From the NCBI GenBank assembly GCA_029582265.1, contig CM055819.1, positions 41,034,761 to 41,098,760 of the forward strand: a DNA stretch of 64,000 nucleotides. Direction: 5' to 3'. A model generated the notes under the pieces. It worked only from the letters and a program-made list of their open reading frames with translations. It did not search any database and was not told where the DNA came from. Positions 47,373-58,010 of the stretch are shown here, piece by piece. This stretch comes from Zoroaster sp. YZ-2022 (lineage: Eukaryota > Echinodermata > Asteroidea > Forcipulatida > Zoroasteridae). Both the position numbers and the translations under genes were made by a program. Numbering within the stretch: the first letter of the stretch is position 1; each line of letters opens with the position of its first letter.

Positions 47373-47572
47373 TTTAAAGGAGCAGTGTCGTCACAATCAA
47401 CATGACATGGAATCAGAGTGAAAATAATTTTCCACAAGATAAGGTCATTATTACTGTTGCTGCTGCATGAGCCAGTAATTAATTGCAGTCACTGTGTTCA
47501 TCTTAAACTAGAACATCAGTTCCATGCCCTGTTGAAAGTCTGCCCTTATTGTGACGGTACTGCCCCTTTAAT
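47373..47572 (+). mobile_element. MITE family 'M51', full-length copy at the array's right flank
   Basis: It begins TTTAAAGGAGCAGTGTCGTC and ends GTGACGGTACTGCCCCTTTA, inverted to each other. It contains GACATGGAATCAGAGTGAAA and TTCATCTTAAACTAGAACAT. It lies 94 bp beyond the last satellite unit. Confidence 0.82.
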
Positions 47573-47617
47573 AATAGAAACGCCCCATCTTTTATTAATT
47601 AAGAAACGATTGTGACG

Positions 47618-47725
47618 TGTCCTTTTAAATGACACTCCGATTCCATGCCCTGTCGATTGTGACGACAGTGTCCCTTTAAGTGCCACTCCGATTCCATAAT
47701 GTCCTGTGGATTGTGACGAAATTGT
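47618..47725. repeat. Two outlying 51-bp-type units
   Basis: CACTCCGATTCCATGCCCTG / TCGATTGTGACGACAGTGTC / CCTTTAAGTGCC followed by a second damaged unit (ATTCCATAATGTCCTGTGGA). These are ancestral-type units outside the main array, past the flanking MITE. Confidence 0.85.
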
Positions 47726-49026
47726 ATTATGTGGGCGCCTGTCTATTATTATAGGGGCGCCGAAAGCACGACCAAAGTCAAATGGACACATTTTCCAACC
47801 ACTAAATGTGCATGGCGCCCTCTATGGTTTGTATTTTTCGAGCTCTGAGCCCGGGAATATTTTTTCACTTCAACAACCGGAAGACAAGGCCAAATTGGGG
47901 TCATGTCTGTGTAACTTTTGCGGTTTTTAAATACCTATCCGATGCAAGACTTATCCCTTGTATTTTTTTTTCATTTTGTTCATATAATTTGCCAAATGTG
48001 TGATGACAAAAATTGACATGACTTACCCCTTGTGATTTTTATGTTTTGTAGAAAATGGGTATAATTTGCCAAAATCTTTATGGAAAAAAAAGACTTACCC
48101 CTTGTAATTTTTATTCATATAATTGGCCAATTTAAAAAAATAATTAAATTGAGAAAATTTGTAAAAAGTCTTGTACTTTTATTTCAAAATGTTGGCAAAG
48201 TATACAAATAAAATGTTTTAAAAAAAATCACAAAGAGCAAGTCTTGCAATGCTTTCCCTTGAAATTGACATAAAATTATTACACAAACGTTTTTTTTCCA
48301 CAAAAGCAAACTTAAAGAAAAGATTTCCAAGACTGATCTCTTTTGAATCTTTGATTCTGTTCATATGAGAGTAAAACTTACCCCTTGTAATGTTTTCATT
48401 TGTTTCAAATTCACAGAGGAGAGGGGTAAGAGAAGGATAAGAAGTCATCTACCGTTATCCACAAAATCATATACGAAACTGTTTTATTTAAAATCTGTAT
48501 TTGGACATAAATAGGTGATACGACAAAATAAAATTTCAAGTGCTAGATACAATAATTTATCTTCATGTAAAAACAATTTGTTTAATAATGTATGAGTAAT
48601 GATTTAAATGCAAAGCATTTACTAAATGTTTTAGCATAAGCTAGCATCTTGTGCAAAAAAGATTTCCATGCAAGAAGCATTCAATAAGTTTCAACATTTA
48701 CTCCTTTTTACTAATTTAAAAATCCAATAATTTTAGAATTACTAGCAAATTCTTCAAATTCATTTTTATATCACATTAAACCATTACTTAATTTTATTCA
48801 TTTGGATGATACAATCATTTATCTTCATGTAAAAACAATTTGCTGAATAAGGTACGAGTAATTATTTAAAGGCAAAACACCTACTAAATATATTTTTAGA
48901 ATAAGCTAACATTTTTCCCAGCAAGAAACATTTAATACATTCAGTTTCTTCTGTATTTACTCCTTTTTACTCATTTAAGCCATTACTTAATTTTATTCAT
49001 TTGGATGGTAGTAAATGATCACTAAC
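47726..49026. other. Non-coding, with Helentron scrap and local duplications
   Basis: A fragment of a Helentron unit in inverse orientation lies at 47871-47915 (CAACAACCGGAAGACAAGG, AAATTGGGGTCATG). The phrase GACTTACCCCTTGTAATTTT recurs at 47948, 48021, 48091 and 48378. No gene was recognised. Confidence 0.6.
48548..49012. repeat. Imperfect ~200-260 bp tandem duplication
   Basis: ATTTATCTTCATGTAAAAAC, AATAAGCTA-like words, TTTACTCCTTTTTACT and CATTACTTAATTTTATTCAT occur in the same order in 48550-48808 and 48809-49012. The first copy has an extra ~60 bp. Confidence 0.75.
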
Positions 49027-49228
49027 TTAAATGGACAATATTGTCATGATCACAAGCAGACTTTGAACATGGCATGGAAATTGGTGTCCTAGTAAAAGAT
49101 GAACAAAATAACTTGCTCATTTATGCAGCAGCATCGGTAATATGACCTCATTTATTTCACTCATCAAGTTAATCTAAAACTAGCACTCTGATTTCCATGC
49201 CCTGTTGATCATGAAATTTTCCCTAAAA
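49027..49228 (+). mobile_element. MITE family 'M51', full-length copy
   Basis: It begins TTAAATGGACAATATTGTCA and ends with CATGCCCTGTTGATCATG then a GGGA-type terminus (TTTTCCCTAAA). The interior has GGTGTCCTAGTAAAAGATGA and TTAATCTAAAACTAGCACTC, as in the copies at 4390 and 25176. Confidence 0.8.
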
Positions 49229-49249
49229 ATTACCAAAGGTGTCACTCCT

Positions 49250-49315
49250 TAACCCTAACCCCCCTAGGTATTCTGGCTAGGAACCTTCCTTAATCCTCCA
49301 AAATCCTCTAGTGCA
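49250..49315 (+). mobile_element. Fragment of TTAACCCTAAC-type MITE
   Basis: TTAACCCTAACCCCCCTAGG followed by AATCCTCCAAAATCCTC. It shares both its TTAA-CCCTAAC end and the GGATTTTGGAGGATT motif with the elements at 55131 and 58161. The right end is missing. Confidence 0.55.
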
Positions 49316-49504
49316 CTCTTGGAAACATATTCAAAAAGAACTAGATATAAGTTTTTGTCACAACAAAAACAAGGTGTTCGGTTGAAGTTAAAATGGTTAC
49401 GTCATCAATTCGAAGTGTTGGAGAAGTCAAATGTTAACGTCTGTTGAAGTTCTCGCGAGAAGTTTATGTGAATACAATACAATACTGAATTTAGAAATTA
49501 TTTT

Positions 49505-50590
49505 AATATTAAACTTTGACTTCCGGTTTGGACAGGAAGTAAGGTCAAATTCGGGTCACCTTTGTGTAAATACTTTTGACAATTAACAATCTGTACAATG
49601 GTACAAAAATGTCAATTTACCTCCTGTGGTTGTTGAGATATGATTTTTTTAAATATTAAACTTTCACTTCCGGTTTGGACAGGAAGTAAGGTCAAATTCG
49701 GGTATAAATATTTTTTGACAATTAACGATCTGTACAATGGTACAAAAATTGTCAATTTACCTCTTGTGGTTGTTGAGATATGATTTTTTTTATATTAAAC
49801 TTTGACTTCCGGTGTGGACAGGAAGTAAGGTCAAATTGGGGTCATCTTTGTGTAAAATTGTTTTGACAAATGACGATCTGTACAATAGTGCAAAGATTGT
49901 GCATTTACCTCTTGTGGTTGTTGAGATATGATTGTTTTTAAACATTAAACTTTGACTTCCGGTTTGGACAGGAAGTAAGGTCAAATTAGTCACCTTTTGT
50001 AAATAGTTTTCAACAATTAACAATCTATACAATGGTGCAACAAATGTCAATTTACCTCCTGTGGTTGTTGAGATATGATTTTTTTAAATATTAAACTTTG
50101 ACTTCCGGTTTGGACAGGAAGTAAGGTCAAATTGGGGTCACCGTTTTGTAAATATTTTTTGACAATTAACGATCTGTACAATGGTACAAAAATTGTGAAT
50201 TTACCTCTTCTGGTTGTTGAGATATGATTTTTTTAAATAGTAAAATTTGACTTCCGGTTTGGACAGGAAGTAAGGTCAAATTGGGGTCACCGTTTTGTAA
50301 ATATTTTTTGACAATTAACGATCTGTACAATAGTACAAAAATTGTGAATTTACCTCTTCTGGTTGAGATATAATTTGTTTTAAATAGTAAAATTTGACTT
50401 CCGGTTTGGACAGGAAGTAAGGTCAAAATTGGGGTAACCTTTTTGTAAATATTGTTTGACAATTACCAATCTGTACAATGGTACAAAAATTTTGAGTTTA
50501 CCTCTTGTGGTTGTTGAGATATGATTTTTTTAAATATTACACTTTGACTTCCGGTTTGGACAGGAAGTAAGGTCAAATTGGGGTCACTCA
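49505..50590 (-). repeat. ~146-bp tandem repeat inside element F
   Basis: GACTTCCGGTTTGGACAGG recurs at about 49519, 49665, 49804, 49948, 50099, 50250, 50396 and 50546. This is the reverse complement of the unit in element D. Confidence 0.9.
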
Positions 50591-50674
50591 CAACTCGTGT
50601 TTCATCTACTTGTTAAGTTCTAAGTACATGCCAAGTTTCAAGTTCATGTAAAGTTTGCAAGTATGTGTTTTTTG

Positions 50675-50836
50675 TAGACAATCTATTTGTGTAAAGACCA
50701 CTAAAGCTGTATAGCGCCCTCTATAGTTAGCATTTCTAACGCACGAATGTGGGTCTAGACAATCTATTTGTGTAAAGACCACTAAAGCTGTATAGCGCCC
50801 TCTATAGTTAGCATTTCTAACGCACGAATGTGGGTC
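50675..50836. repeat. Perfect 81-bp tandem duplication
   Basis: TAGACAATCTATTTGTGTAA through ATAGCGCCCTCTATAG to CGAATGTGGGTC is present twice, back to back (50675-50755, 50756-50836), with no differences. It is therefore very recent or an assembly duplicate. Confidence 0.95.
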
Positions 50837-51082
50837 ATTATGTATGTTGGCTTGACGTCATCATGACGTCACTGTTGCGGTTTCCTGATTATCATGACGT
50901 CACTAAGTTTCATCTACAAGTTAAGGTCTAACTATGTGTGAAGTTTGAAGGTTTTTTAAACTTGGCAAGTATGTTTTTATTTGCGGACAAGATGGGGGAG
51001 AAGAAGAAGAAGTAAAACAAAACAAAACAAAAAAAACCGAACAAAAACAATAGGTGTTTCGGGTACATACCCGAACACCTAA

Positions 51083-52544
51083 TTACGCATTTTCGTTGAT
51101 CTTTCATTTTCACCACTTATGGCCTGTACTTCTTGCCAGGTAGTAATTTTGTCCTTTTTGAGGATATGGGGTAGTTATGGTTAAGTACAAATAATGTTTA
51201 ATTATAACATTGCATGTTCATTCTATCAAGTTCACTAAGTGCAATTCTATGAATTATTGGAGAGGTGGACTTTTCCCCCCAAAGATCACTACAATACATT
51301 GCTGTTCAACAGTGCAGATTCGACAAGGAGATCAAGGTTGATCACCTCAGTTATTTTTACATGACCAAATGTGACAGTCTGTGAAAATGAATCACAAGTC
51401 GCAAATTTAAAAAAAATTGTGATTGCTATGTGGCTTATATATTATATTGATTGAAATTGACGTAAATTTCAATCAATAAAATATTAAAGTCAATGATTTT
51501 TTTGTGAGTATAGGTTGTTTCATTTCTGTCATTTGTTTTCCTTTTGAATAGCATATCTCACACACCTCTAACAAATAACAAATTAAAGTGATGGTGTACT
51601 CTTTCCAGCCACATAGAAATCTCAATTGTTCAAAATTGCGACTCATTTTAACAGAGTGGGTCACAAATAAAGAATTATAATATTGGTAATGTTGGCAAAA
51701 CTATTCCTAAGCATTTGTTTAGTCTCTTGGAATAAATAAATAAATAAATATTCAGCTTATTATGTTGTGTTGTTTACAGGAAAATAGTAAAATTACCTTC
51801 AGATATTTTCTTCTTGTAGGAAAATGAAAGAACATCAGAGAAAAACATATTTCTAACAAAGATTAAAAGCCAAGTAGTACATGAATATTTTTAGAAACTC
51901 ACATGACTTCTCGTTTTTTTTAAATTACATCAGATTTGCCATTAAAGGGAAGATACAACATTAAGGCAAAAAACAAGTCTCAAGGTTCTACTCATTGGAT
52001 GGCTTCCAAAATCAGTGCAGTGATGCAACTTTTGTACTAATCATTTTTTGCAAACAAGTGAAATATGTGAGTTATTGGAACTAGATCAAATTTGCCAAAA
52101 ACAAAGTAGGGTGGCTAAGAGAGGGGTCACAAATTGAACAAATATTCTTATGCTGTAAAAAGTTTTTTGTAACACAAAGTAATCAATCCAGCAATTTTGG
52201 CTGCAATTGGATATCGTTTCATAGCAAACAAAAAGAAACTAAAAATGCTCATGAGTGGGTGTGAGGTAATATGCGCTGAGACCACAAACAGGAGACTTTT
52301 CTTTATGGCCTTATGTTGAATACTTATCTTTTCTTAATATTACGTTACAGATCATGAACATAGCAAATTATTGTTTACCAGTCTACAACATAATAATACA
52401 TGTTATATATCAAACAAATTCTTTATCAAAAGCATCCTTTAAAAATTCAAGTAATTAAAAGCATCCTTTATCAATTCAGTAATAAGTACACCACTGCAAG
52501 CTACTAATATTTAATTTTGCCGACATTATCCTGGTAAGGTTAGT
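51083..52544. other. No recognisable gene, 1.5 kb
   Basis: AT-rich, with short frames only. An AATAAATAAATAAATA run lies at 51730. AGGGAAGATACAACATTAAG at 51956 resembles the arm of the small MITE at 22603. Nothing else was recognised. Confidence 0.5.
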
Positions 52545-52882
52545 TTAAAGCAGGGCTACCACGTGCAGGTCCCAGGATACCAGCCCCACGCGCCTTTCGG
52601 GTCTTCGGGCCCATCGTCCTACACAAAGTGTAGCTTTCCGGTCCACCCCCCGAAGGGAGCGCCCTACCTATTCAGCAACGGCCCCTTTCTCTCTGATTGC
52701 AGAAAGGAGCTACTACTGTTCGTCGACCATTTGTGATCACACCGATACCACTGCTCCTATACCGGAGGTGCAGGCCCGATGCACCTTTAAGATCGACAGC
52801 CAGCTGAGACTGAGTTTACCCTGGCCAGTAGTAGGACCCCACATGCCTCGAATGCTATGTGTCCAGGCCCCTTTCGCACCTG
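52545..52882. other. GC-rich unique segment preceding the 17-bp array
   Basis: Markedly GC-richer than its surroundings (CACGCGCCTTTCGGGTCTTC, CCCCCCGAAGGGAGCGCCC). A small hairpin CCCCCCGAAGGGAG lies near 52645. No family was recognised. It may be part of the same inserted unit as the array that follows. Confidence 0.45.
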
Positions 52883-53470
52883 TATCGCCGCACCACCTGT
52901 ATCGCCGCACCTCACGTATCGCCGCACCACCTGTATCGCCGCACCACCTGTATCGCCGCACCTCACGTATCGCCGCACCACCTGTATCGCCGCACCACCC
53001 GTATCGCCGCACCACCTGTATCGCCGCACCTCACATATCGCCGCACCACCTGTATCGCCGCACCACCTGTATCGCCGCACCACCTGTATCGCCGCACCAC
53101 CTGTATCGCCGCACCTCACGTATCGCCGCACCACCTGTATCGCCGCACCACTTGTATCGCCGCACCACCTGTATCGCCGCACCACCTGTATCGCCGCACC
53201 TCACGTATCGCCGCACCACCTGTATCGCCGCACCACCTGTATCGCCGCACCACCTGTATCGCCGCACCACCTGTATCGCCGCACCACCTGTATCGCCGCA
53301 CCACCTGTATCGCCGCACCACCTGTATCGCCGCACCACCTGTATCGCCGCACCACCTGAATCGCCGCGCCACCCGTATCACCGCGCCGCTTGAATCGCCG
53401 CATCACCCGAATCGCCGCGCCACCCGAATCGTCGCATCACCGAATTGTCGCCAAACCCAAATCGTCACCG
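52883..53470. repeat. 17-bp CpG-containing minisatellite, about 34 copies
   Basis: Consensus CACCACCTGTATCGCCG, with a second class CACCTCACGTATCGCCG at intervals and degenerating copies at the right end (CACCCGAATCGCCGCGC). Three units make 51 bp, so frames stay open as 17-residue repeats (e.g. HHLYRRTTCIAAPPVSP). No gene is implied. Confidence 0.95.
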
Positions 53471-53496
53471 AATTGGAATCAGCGCAATATTTTTAA

Positions 53497-54311
53497 GGAT
53501 CCCACTTCCTGTGCGTGTGAGATTACTTGCAATGGTGTACTTAAAAATATATAATAACTTAGGCCTACTTTACATCACTTACAATCTTATTTACATAAAA
53601 TAAGAAACTCAACATGGATTATACTTCCAGTCTGTCTCAGCTGTTGAAGACTCGGATGTTACTTCTTCAAACAAAACAGCAAGGGTGGTAGGCCTTGGGA
53701 GGGTTGGTCTGCAAACTCCATCAGCTAATAATTGTTATAAAAAGATTAGGAATGGAAACCAATAATTCAAGTTTATATTGCAGATCAAGATAATAGGTTA
53801 GCAAAATGTGATTTTCACATCTGCTGCTGAACTGAATTCATTTACTTGTGGTCCCCAGTAGAAGCCCTCAGTTTTTTTTAGAGATACAAAAAAAAAATTA
53901 AAATGGTCTAAATTTTGACCAAGATAATAGTGTTATTTAAAAAAAAATACATTTTTTAGTGACCTTGCGTACATCTTTGATCTGTGACTTAGATCTGTGA
54001 TTTTGAGAGTGAAAATTTCGTCAAAAGGTTGATAGACCTATACCTGCCAAGGTATGTTTAGTGCACTTTTAAAAAAAACACTGTCAAACCTTGCATGTAG
54101 TAAGTACATTTACAGGTCAAAATGGGTCGACTGTTTTTGACTGGTAAAAGCATTATCTTGTATTGTTGAGGGTGGTCAAAATGAAAATAAAAACCAGTCA
54201 AAAATACCCCTGTGTGCACATTTGGGTCAACAGGCAGTTGACTGGTTTTGAACACTATAGGTACTTGCCACTAAAGTTCAGCAAAGGCGGCATACATCCA
54301 GGGGGATATAT
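53497..54311. other. No recognisable gene, 0.8 kb
   Basis: AT-rich, with short frames only. CAAACCTTGCATG and TGGTCAAAATG words lie near 54090-54180. No family was recognised. Confidence 0.5.
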
Positions 54312-54878
54312 GGGTAGAATTTCGTATCCGACCACCACTTTTTCTCATTCAATATAACCAATAATGTAATCTTACCTACCCAGTAAGGTGGAGAACATAT
54401 GGATGAAGATGGAAATACTTCAAATTAGCCTATTCCAGGATATTTATTTCATGAAAAATCAGGCATTTGGGTATACAATGACTTCCTCAGTCATGTCAGT
54501 CTGATCTTGTGATCTCCCCCATTAGTGACCAACACGGTCATTGTAGATGCGCAGCGGCAACTATAAGAGCCGTCTATTTTCTGAAGGGGAGGATTTTTTT
54601 AGAAAGGAAATAAAGTCCAAAAACCATCAAAAAGTGGATATAAAAAGATTGTTTTCACTTTCTGTACCCCGAAAAATCGATAGAATAATTTTTAACTGGA
54701 AAAAAAAAATTCCCTAAAAACTCTTAAAAAGTGGTGGTCAGATACGACATTCTTCTCCACCCTCTCCCTCCACTTTTCATCACGGATTTACACCAGTGCT
54801 TACTAGGTAAGCAATTTCATATTACATTATTGGTTATATTGAATGATAAACTTGGCGGTCGGATACAACATTCTACCC
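54312..54878. mobile_element. MITE with ~58-bp TIRs
   Basis: The left end GGGTAGAATTTCGTATCCGA and inward to ATATAACCAATAATGTAAT (54312-54370) is inverted at 54821-54878 (ATTACATTATTGGTTATATT, then ATTCTACCC). A further partial inverted copy of the end lies inside (54727-54756, GTGGTGGTCAGATACGACAT). The segment after the left TIR is the repeat seen at 6115-6240. No coding and no clear target duplication. Confidence 0.8.
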
Positions 54879-54938
54879 CGTTGGACTTTTCCCACATAGG
54901 CCCAACATGTATGTTTCCACACATGCCTACTTATTCAC

Positions 54939-54967
54939 CCCCCCCCCCCCCACACACACACACACCA
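54939..54967. repeat. C-tract and (CA)n
   Basis: About 14 C followed by CACACACACACACACC. Confidence 0.9.
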
Positions 54968-55142
54968 TCAGAGATTATTACAATACATGTCATCGTAAAT
55001 CTTACTATATCTAAAGATGATGCTTCACATCTGCAAGCAGAAATTGTTTGTTCAAGAGCATTAGATCTAATGTATCATTTACAGAAATACATTTTGGCAT
55101 TGTACAATCCAAAATCCCTGCTAAGCCATGAACCCTAACACT

Positions 55143-55196
55143 CCTCAATCCTCCAAAATCCTCATTGCAGTTTTGGAGGATTTTGGAGGATTGAGG
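55143..55196. other. Perfect 21-bp hairpin
   Basis: Arms CCTCAATCCTCCAAAATCCT+C (55143-55163) and its exact reverse complement (55176-55196), with a 12-nt loop. Confidence 0.93.
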
Positions 55197-55396
55197 ATGA
55201 ATGGTGTTTGAAAAACATGAGGATTTTGGAGGATTGATGATGAATGGTGTTTGAAAAACATGAGGATTTTGGAGGACTGGTGTGGTAGGAGTTGCTGGAA
55301 TGTGGTACTATTTAATTTTCATTTTTCTCACTCGGCAAGGTACTGGTACTCCATCTGTTTCACAGTGCTGTACATACATACATGCAGCCATGTCAA

Positions 55397-55575
55397 AAAA
55401 AAAAAAATTAATAAAAATTAATAAATAAATTTAAAAAAATTTTAAATAAATAAAATAAATAATAATAAAAAATAAAAATAAAATATATATATATATATAT
55501 ATAAACAAAAAATTAAAAAAAATATATTTAAAAAAAAATATATAAAAAAAATACATAAATGAATAAATGAAAAAA
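55397..55575. repeat. A/T low-complexity stretch with (AT)n
   Basis: AAATAAATAATAAT-type sequence including ATATATATATATATAT at 55484-55502. Confidence 0.95.
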
Positions 55576-55930
55576 ATCCCAACCCCTACCCTACCCTATA
55601 CCATTCCCTACCCATCCGTCCCTACCCCACTCCCTTTCCTCAAGGCAATGATTATGATTGCTTGAATACGACTGCAATAATGCATAGTCAATTCAATGGT
55701 ACACGTATGAGCCATTCCTCCCTCCCCCTTTCCTCCCCCTTCTCCTTCCCAGCACTGTTTTTATGGTTGGAGGATTTTGGAGGATTGAGGAGGTGAGCAC
55801 CACTTATTTTGAACATAGTGCAAAATTTTGGAGGATTGAGGATGAATGCATTTTTTGGGGTAGGGCAATCGGAGGATTTTGAAGGATTGAGGATGGTACC
55901 CAGCAACTAGGGTCTAGTGCGTTAGGGTTT

Positions 55931-57440
55931 TAATTAATGTTGGTTAGATGTATATAAATATACTTTTGTATTATTTTATAAATAGATAATTGGCTGTGGC
56001 AAACTGCTTACCAACCTAAAGGACCCGTATTATATAAATGCAAAATAATAGTTTCTGGCCTTACATCTCAAACTTAGCGGGTTCTTTATCTGAGAAAGAA
56101 CTTGCTAAGGTTCAAAATATAACTGAAGCCAATAACTACTATTTTACATTCATACTATTTTATTAATTAATTCTTTTCTAGAAGAATGTTAAAAGCAAAT
56201 ATCAATTTTATATTAATCCAGGATAAAATAAGTTGGATACAATAATGAAATAAAATCTTCAGTTGCAACCCATATAAACCCACGAGAACACTGTTTTATT
56301 CATATAAATGTTACTTTTTAATCAGATTTTTTGTTTCATAAGGCAATTGAAAGGTTGTCATGGAATAGTATGCTAAAATTTCAACCTGTATGTAAACATG
56401 AGAAAGTACATTAAATTAATTGCTTCCCTATCACTGTTTTAAAACAGACTGGTGCCCCAACGACGGTATACAGGTAATCTGCACAAGAAGTCAGGATGCC
56501 ATGCTGTTTCACAAAAAACAAATTTTCAGGAGGCATGTACGGGGGGGGGGGGGGGAGTTAACGCTCTCAAATTATTTTTTGAGTATTTTTTCCTTGTTTC
56601 TTATAGGTTGGTACATATTTTGCGGGGGACATCTAAAAAAATTGTTTGGGTTAACACCCCCCTACTATAGCTATGTGACAAAAATTTTCAAAATCAACAG
56701 ATTCCAATACAACTGGTATCATTGTCAAGGTCTTGAATAGACGATTACAATGATATAAGGATCATCTTCCTGTGACCAAAAATAAGGAAGTTATGACATG
56801 TTGAATCCGGCAATTTTAGGCCCGTAAATGGCAATTATTTTATAAGGAAAAACAAAAGAAATGTTAATTTGAGTTGTGACCCGTTTCCTAGATTTTCTCG
56901 GATTCCATATCATAACTTTCTTAATTCTTGTCCGATTTTCAAAAGGTTGGTATCACTGGAATGCTTGGGAAAAGAGGAAGAATAATAACCTATTTCCAGG
57001 CTAATTCAATGATTAGTTTGTTTTGTAGTGCTGATTTACAAATAAGAAATACAAAAAAAAATGTGTTAAAAAAAATATTTAAAAAATTTAAAAAATTATG
57101 GAAAAAAATAAATTACTCAAATCTGAGGATTGTTTTCATGTTTTTACACTAAAATCTTCGAAAGCCTCTCATCCCTGATTTAATTTAATATTAAAACAAT
57201 TTATAAATTATATTGGACTTGAAATATAAAACAAAATAATGAAAATAGATTTTTTTAAATAGAGAAAAAAAATCACTCAAATCTTAGAATTTTTAATATT
57301 TATACTGAAATCCGCGAGAAATTCTTATCCCTGATTTAATTAAACATTATAAAAAACAATAAATGATATTGGACTGGAAATATGAAGAAAAAAAATGAAA
57401 TAAGTTCATGAAAACTAATATTTAATATTGTGTTACGCCG
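55931..57440. other. No recognisable gene, 1.5 kb
   Basis: AT-rich. It contains a G16-17 homopolymer at 56540-56556 and a diverged direct repeat: ATTACTCAAATCTGAG..TTCATG and ATCACTCAAATCTTAG, each followed by ATCCCTGATTTAATT (57105-57200 and 57270-57345). No gene. Confidence 0.55.
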
Positions 57441-57498
57441 ATGTATATTACTTATTAGGTTTAAACGGACGATTTATCGGACTGAAAATTGGTAGGTC

Positions 57499-58010
57499 TA
57501 TAGCGCGCTGAACGCGGCGCAATACAATCTTTGGTTGACATCGATGTTTGGGGAGTCCAAAAAACATAACTGGGAGACGTTCAATCGCCGTCAAAATTGG
57601 CCAAGAGGTAGAAAACAAGTATAGAAAAATGATATTTGTGGTTTGATAAGTGATATTACTCATCTTTTGGTAAATCGTCGATGGTTTTGATGAGCAAGAG
57701 CGAACCCAAATTTCGAGAATATTTTTTGGAAACTTCTAGATGCCGCATTCAGAAAATTTGAGAACGAGGTTGAAGTAGAATATTTGATCTACGTCTTCGA
57801 AAAAAAATCTCCTGGGTACGTCAAAAAGAACGGCCTCAGCGAAACGTTACAAAGCGCTATCTCCACGGTGTCTTCGCCACGGCGATTCAACCCGAGATTG
57901 AGGCCGCGGCCGAAAAGATTTGCGACAATGCGTGGGATACGCACATACCTACCTACTACTACTGGCTGCGTGCAGTCACCTCAACGGACCAGCCAGTCTC
58001 TAAACAAAAC
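57499..58010 (+). pseudogene. Unidentified coding remnant upstream of a histone-type 3' hairpin
   Basis: Three protein-like segments lie in different frames, in order: about 57499-57630 (ALNAAQYNLWLTSMFGE, WETFNRRQNWPRGR); about 57700-57850 (ENIFWKLLDAAFRKFENEV, EYLIYVFEKKSPGYVKKN, GLSETL); and about 57845-58005 (RYLHGVFATAIQPEIEAAAE, KICDNAWDTHIPTYYYWLRA). The amino-acid composition is balanced and the DNA is GC-richer than its flanks, which suggests genuine former coding. Consecutive pieces need frame changes, so the gene is broken or misassembled. The sequence does not match H1, H2A, H2B, H3 or H4 in any frame I checked. Function unknown. It ends about 10 nt before the histone stem-loop at 58011. 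Confidence 0.45.

Larger units (their letters stand above)
49341..51082 (-). mobile_element. Helentron-like non-autonomous element F, complete
   Basis: Minus strand. The 5' end is at 51080 (CGAACACCTAATT on the plus strand; hairpin CCCGAAACACCT / AGGTGTTTCGGG), with the same T-rich leader and CTTCTTC stretch as element D. It carries eight ~146-bp units (49505-50590). The 3' end has the inverted copy GGTGTTCGG (49373-49381), a hairpin with arms GTTTTTGT (49351-49358) and ACAAAAAC (49363-49370), and CTAG (49341-49344). It also contains a perfect 81-bp tandem duplication (50675-50836). No coding capacity. Confidence 0.78.
55131..55930. mobile_element. TTAACCCTAAC-type element with GGATTTTGGAGGATT repeats
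   Basis: The left end AACCCTAACACTCC and right end GTGCGTTAGGGTTT are inverted, matching the ends of the TTAA MITE at 58161 and the scrap at 49250. Inside, GGATTTTGGAGGATTGAGGA occurs repeatedly (55176-55290, 55765-55900), including a 43-bp tandem pair (55176-55265) and a 21-bp-arm hairpin (55143-55196). An AT low-complexity stretch interrupts it. TTAA duplications are degenerate (TGAA / TTTTAA). Confidence 0.55.

Noticed and set aside
47806..48003. Frame starting MCMAPSMVCIFRALSPG
   Set aside because: It runs through a Helentron-unit fragment; no recognised product.
52768..53496. Long frames in the 17-bp minisatellite
   Set aside because: Three 17-bp units equal 17 codons, so frames stay open on both strands; no domain or start context.
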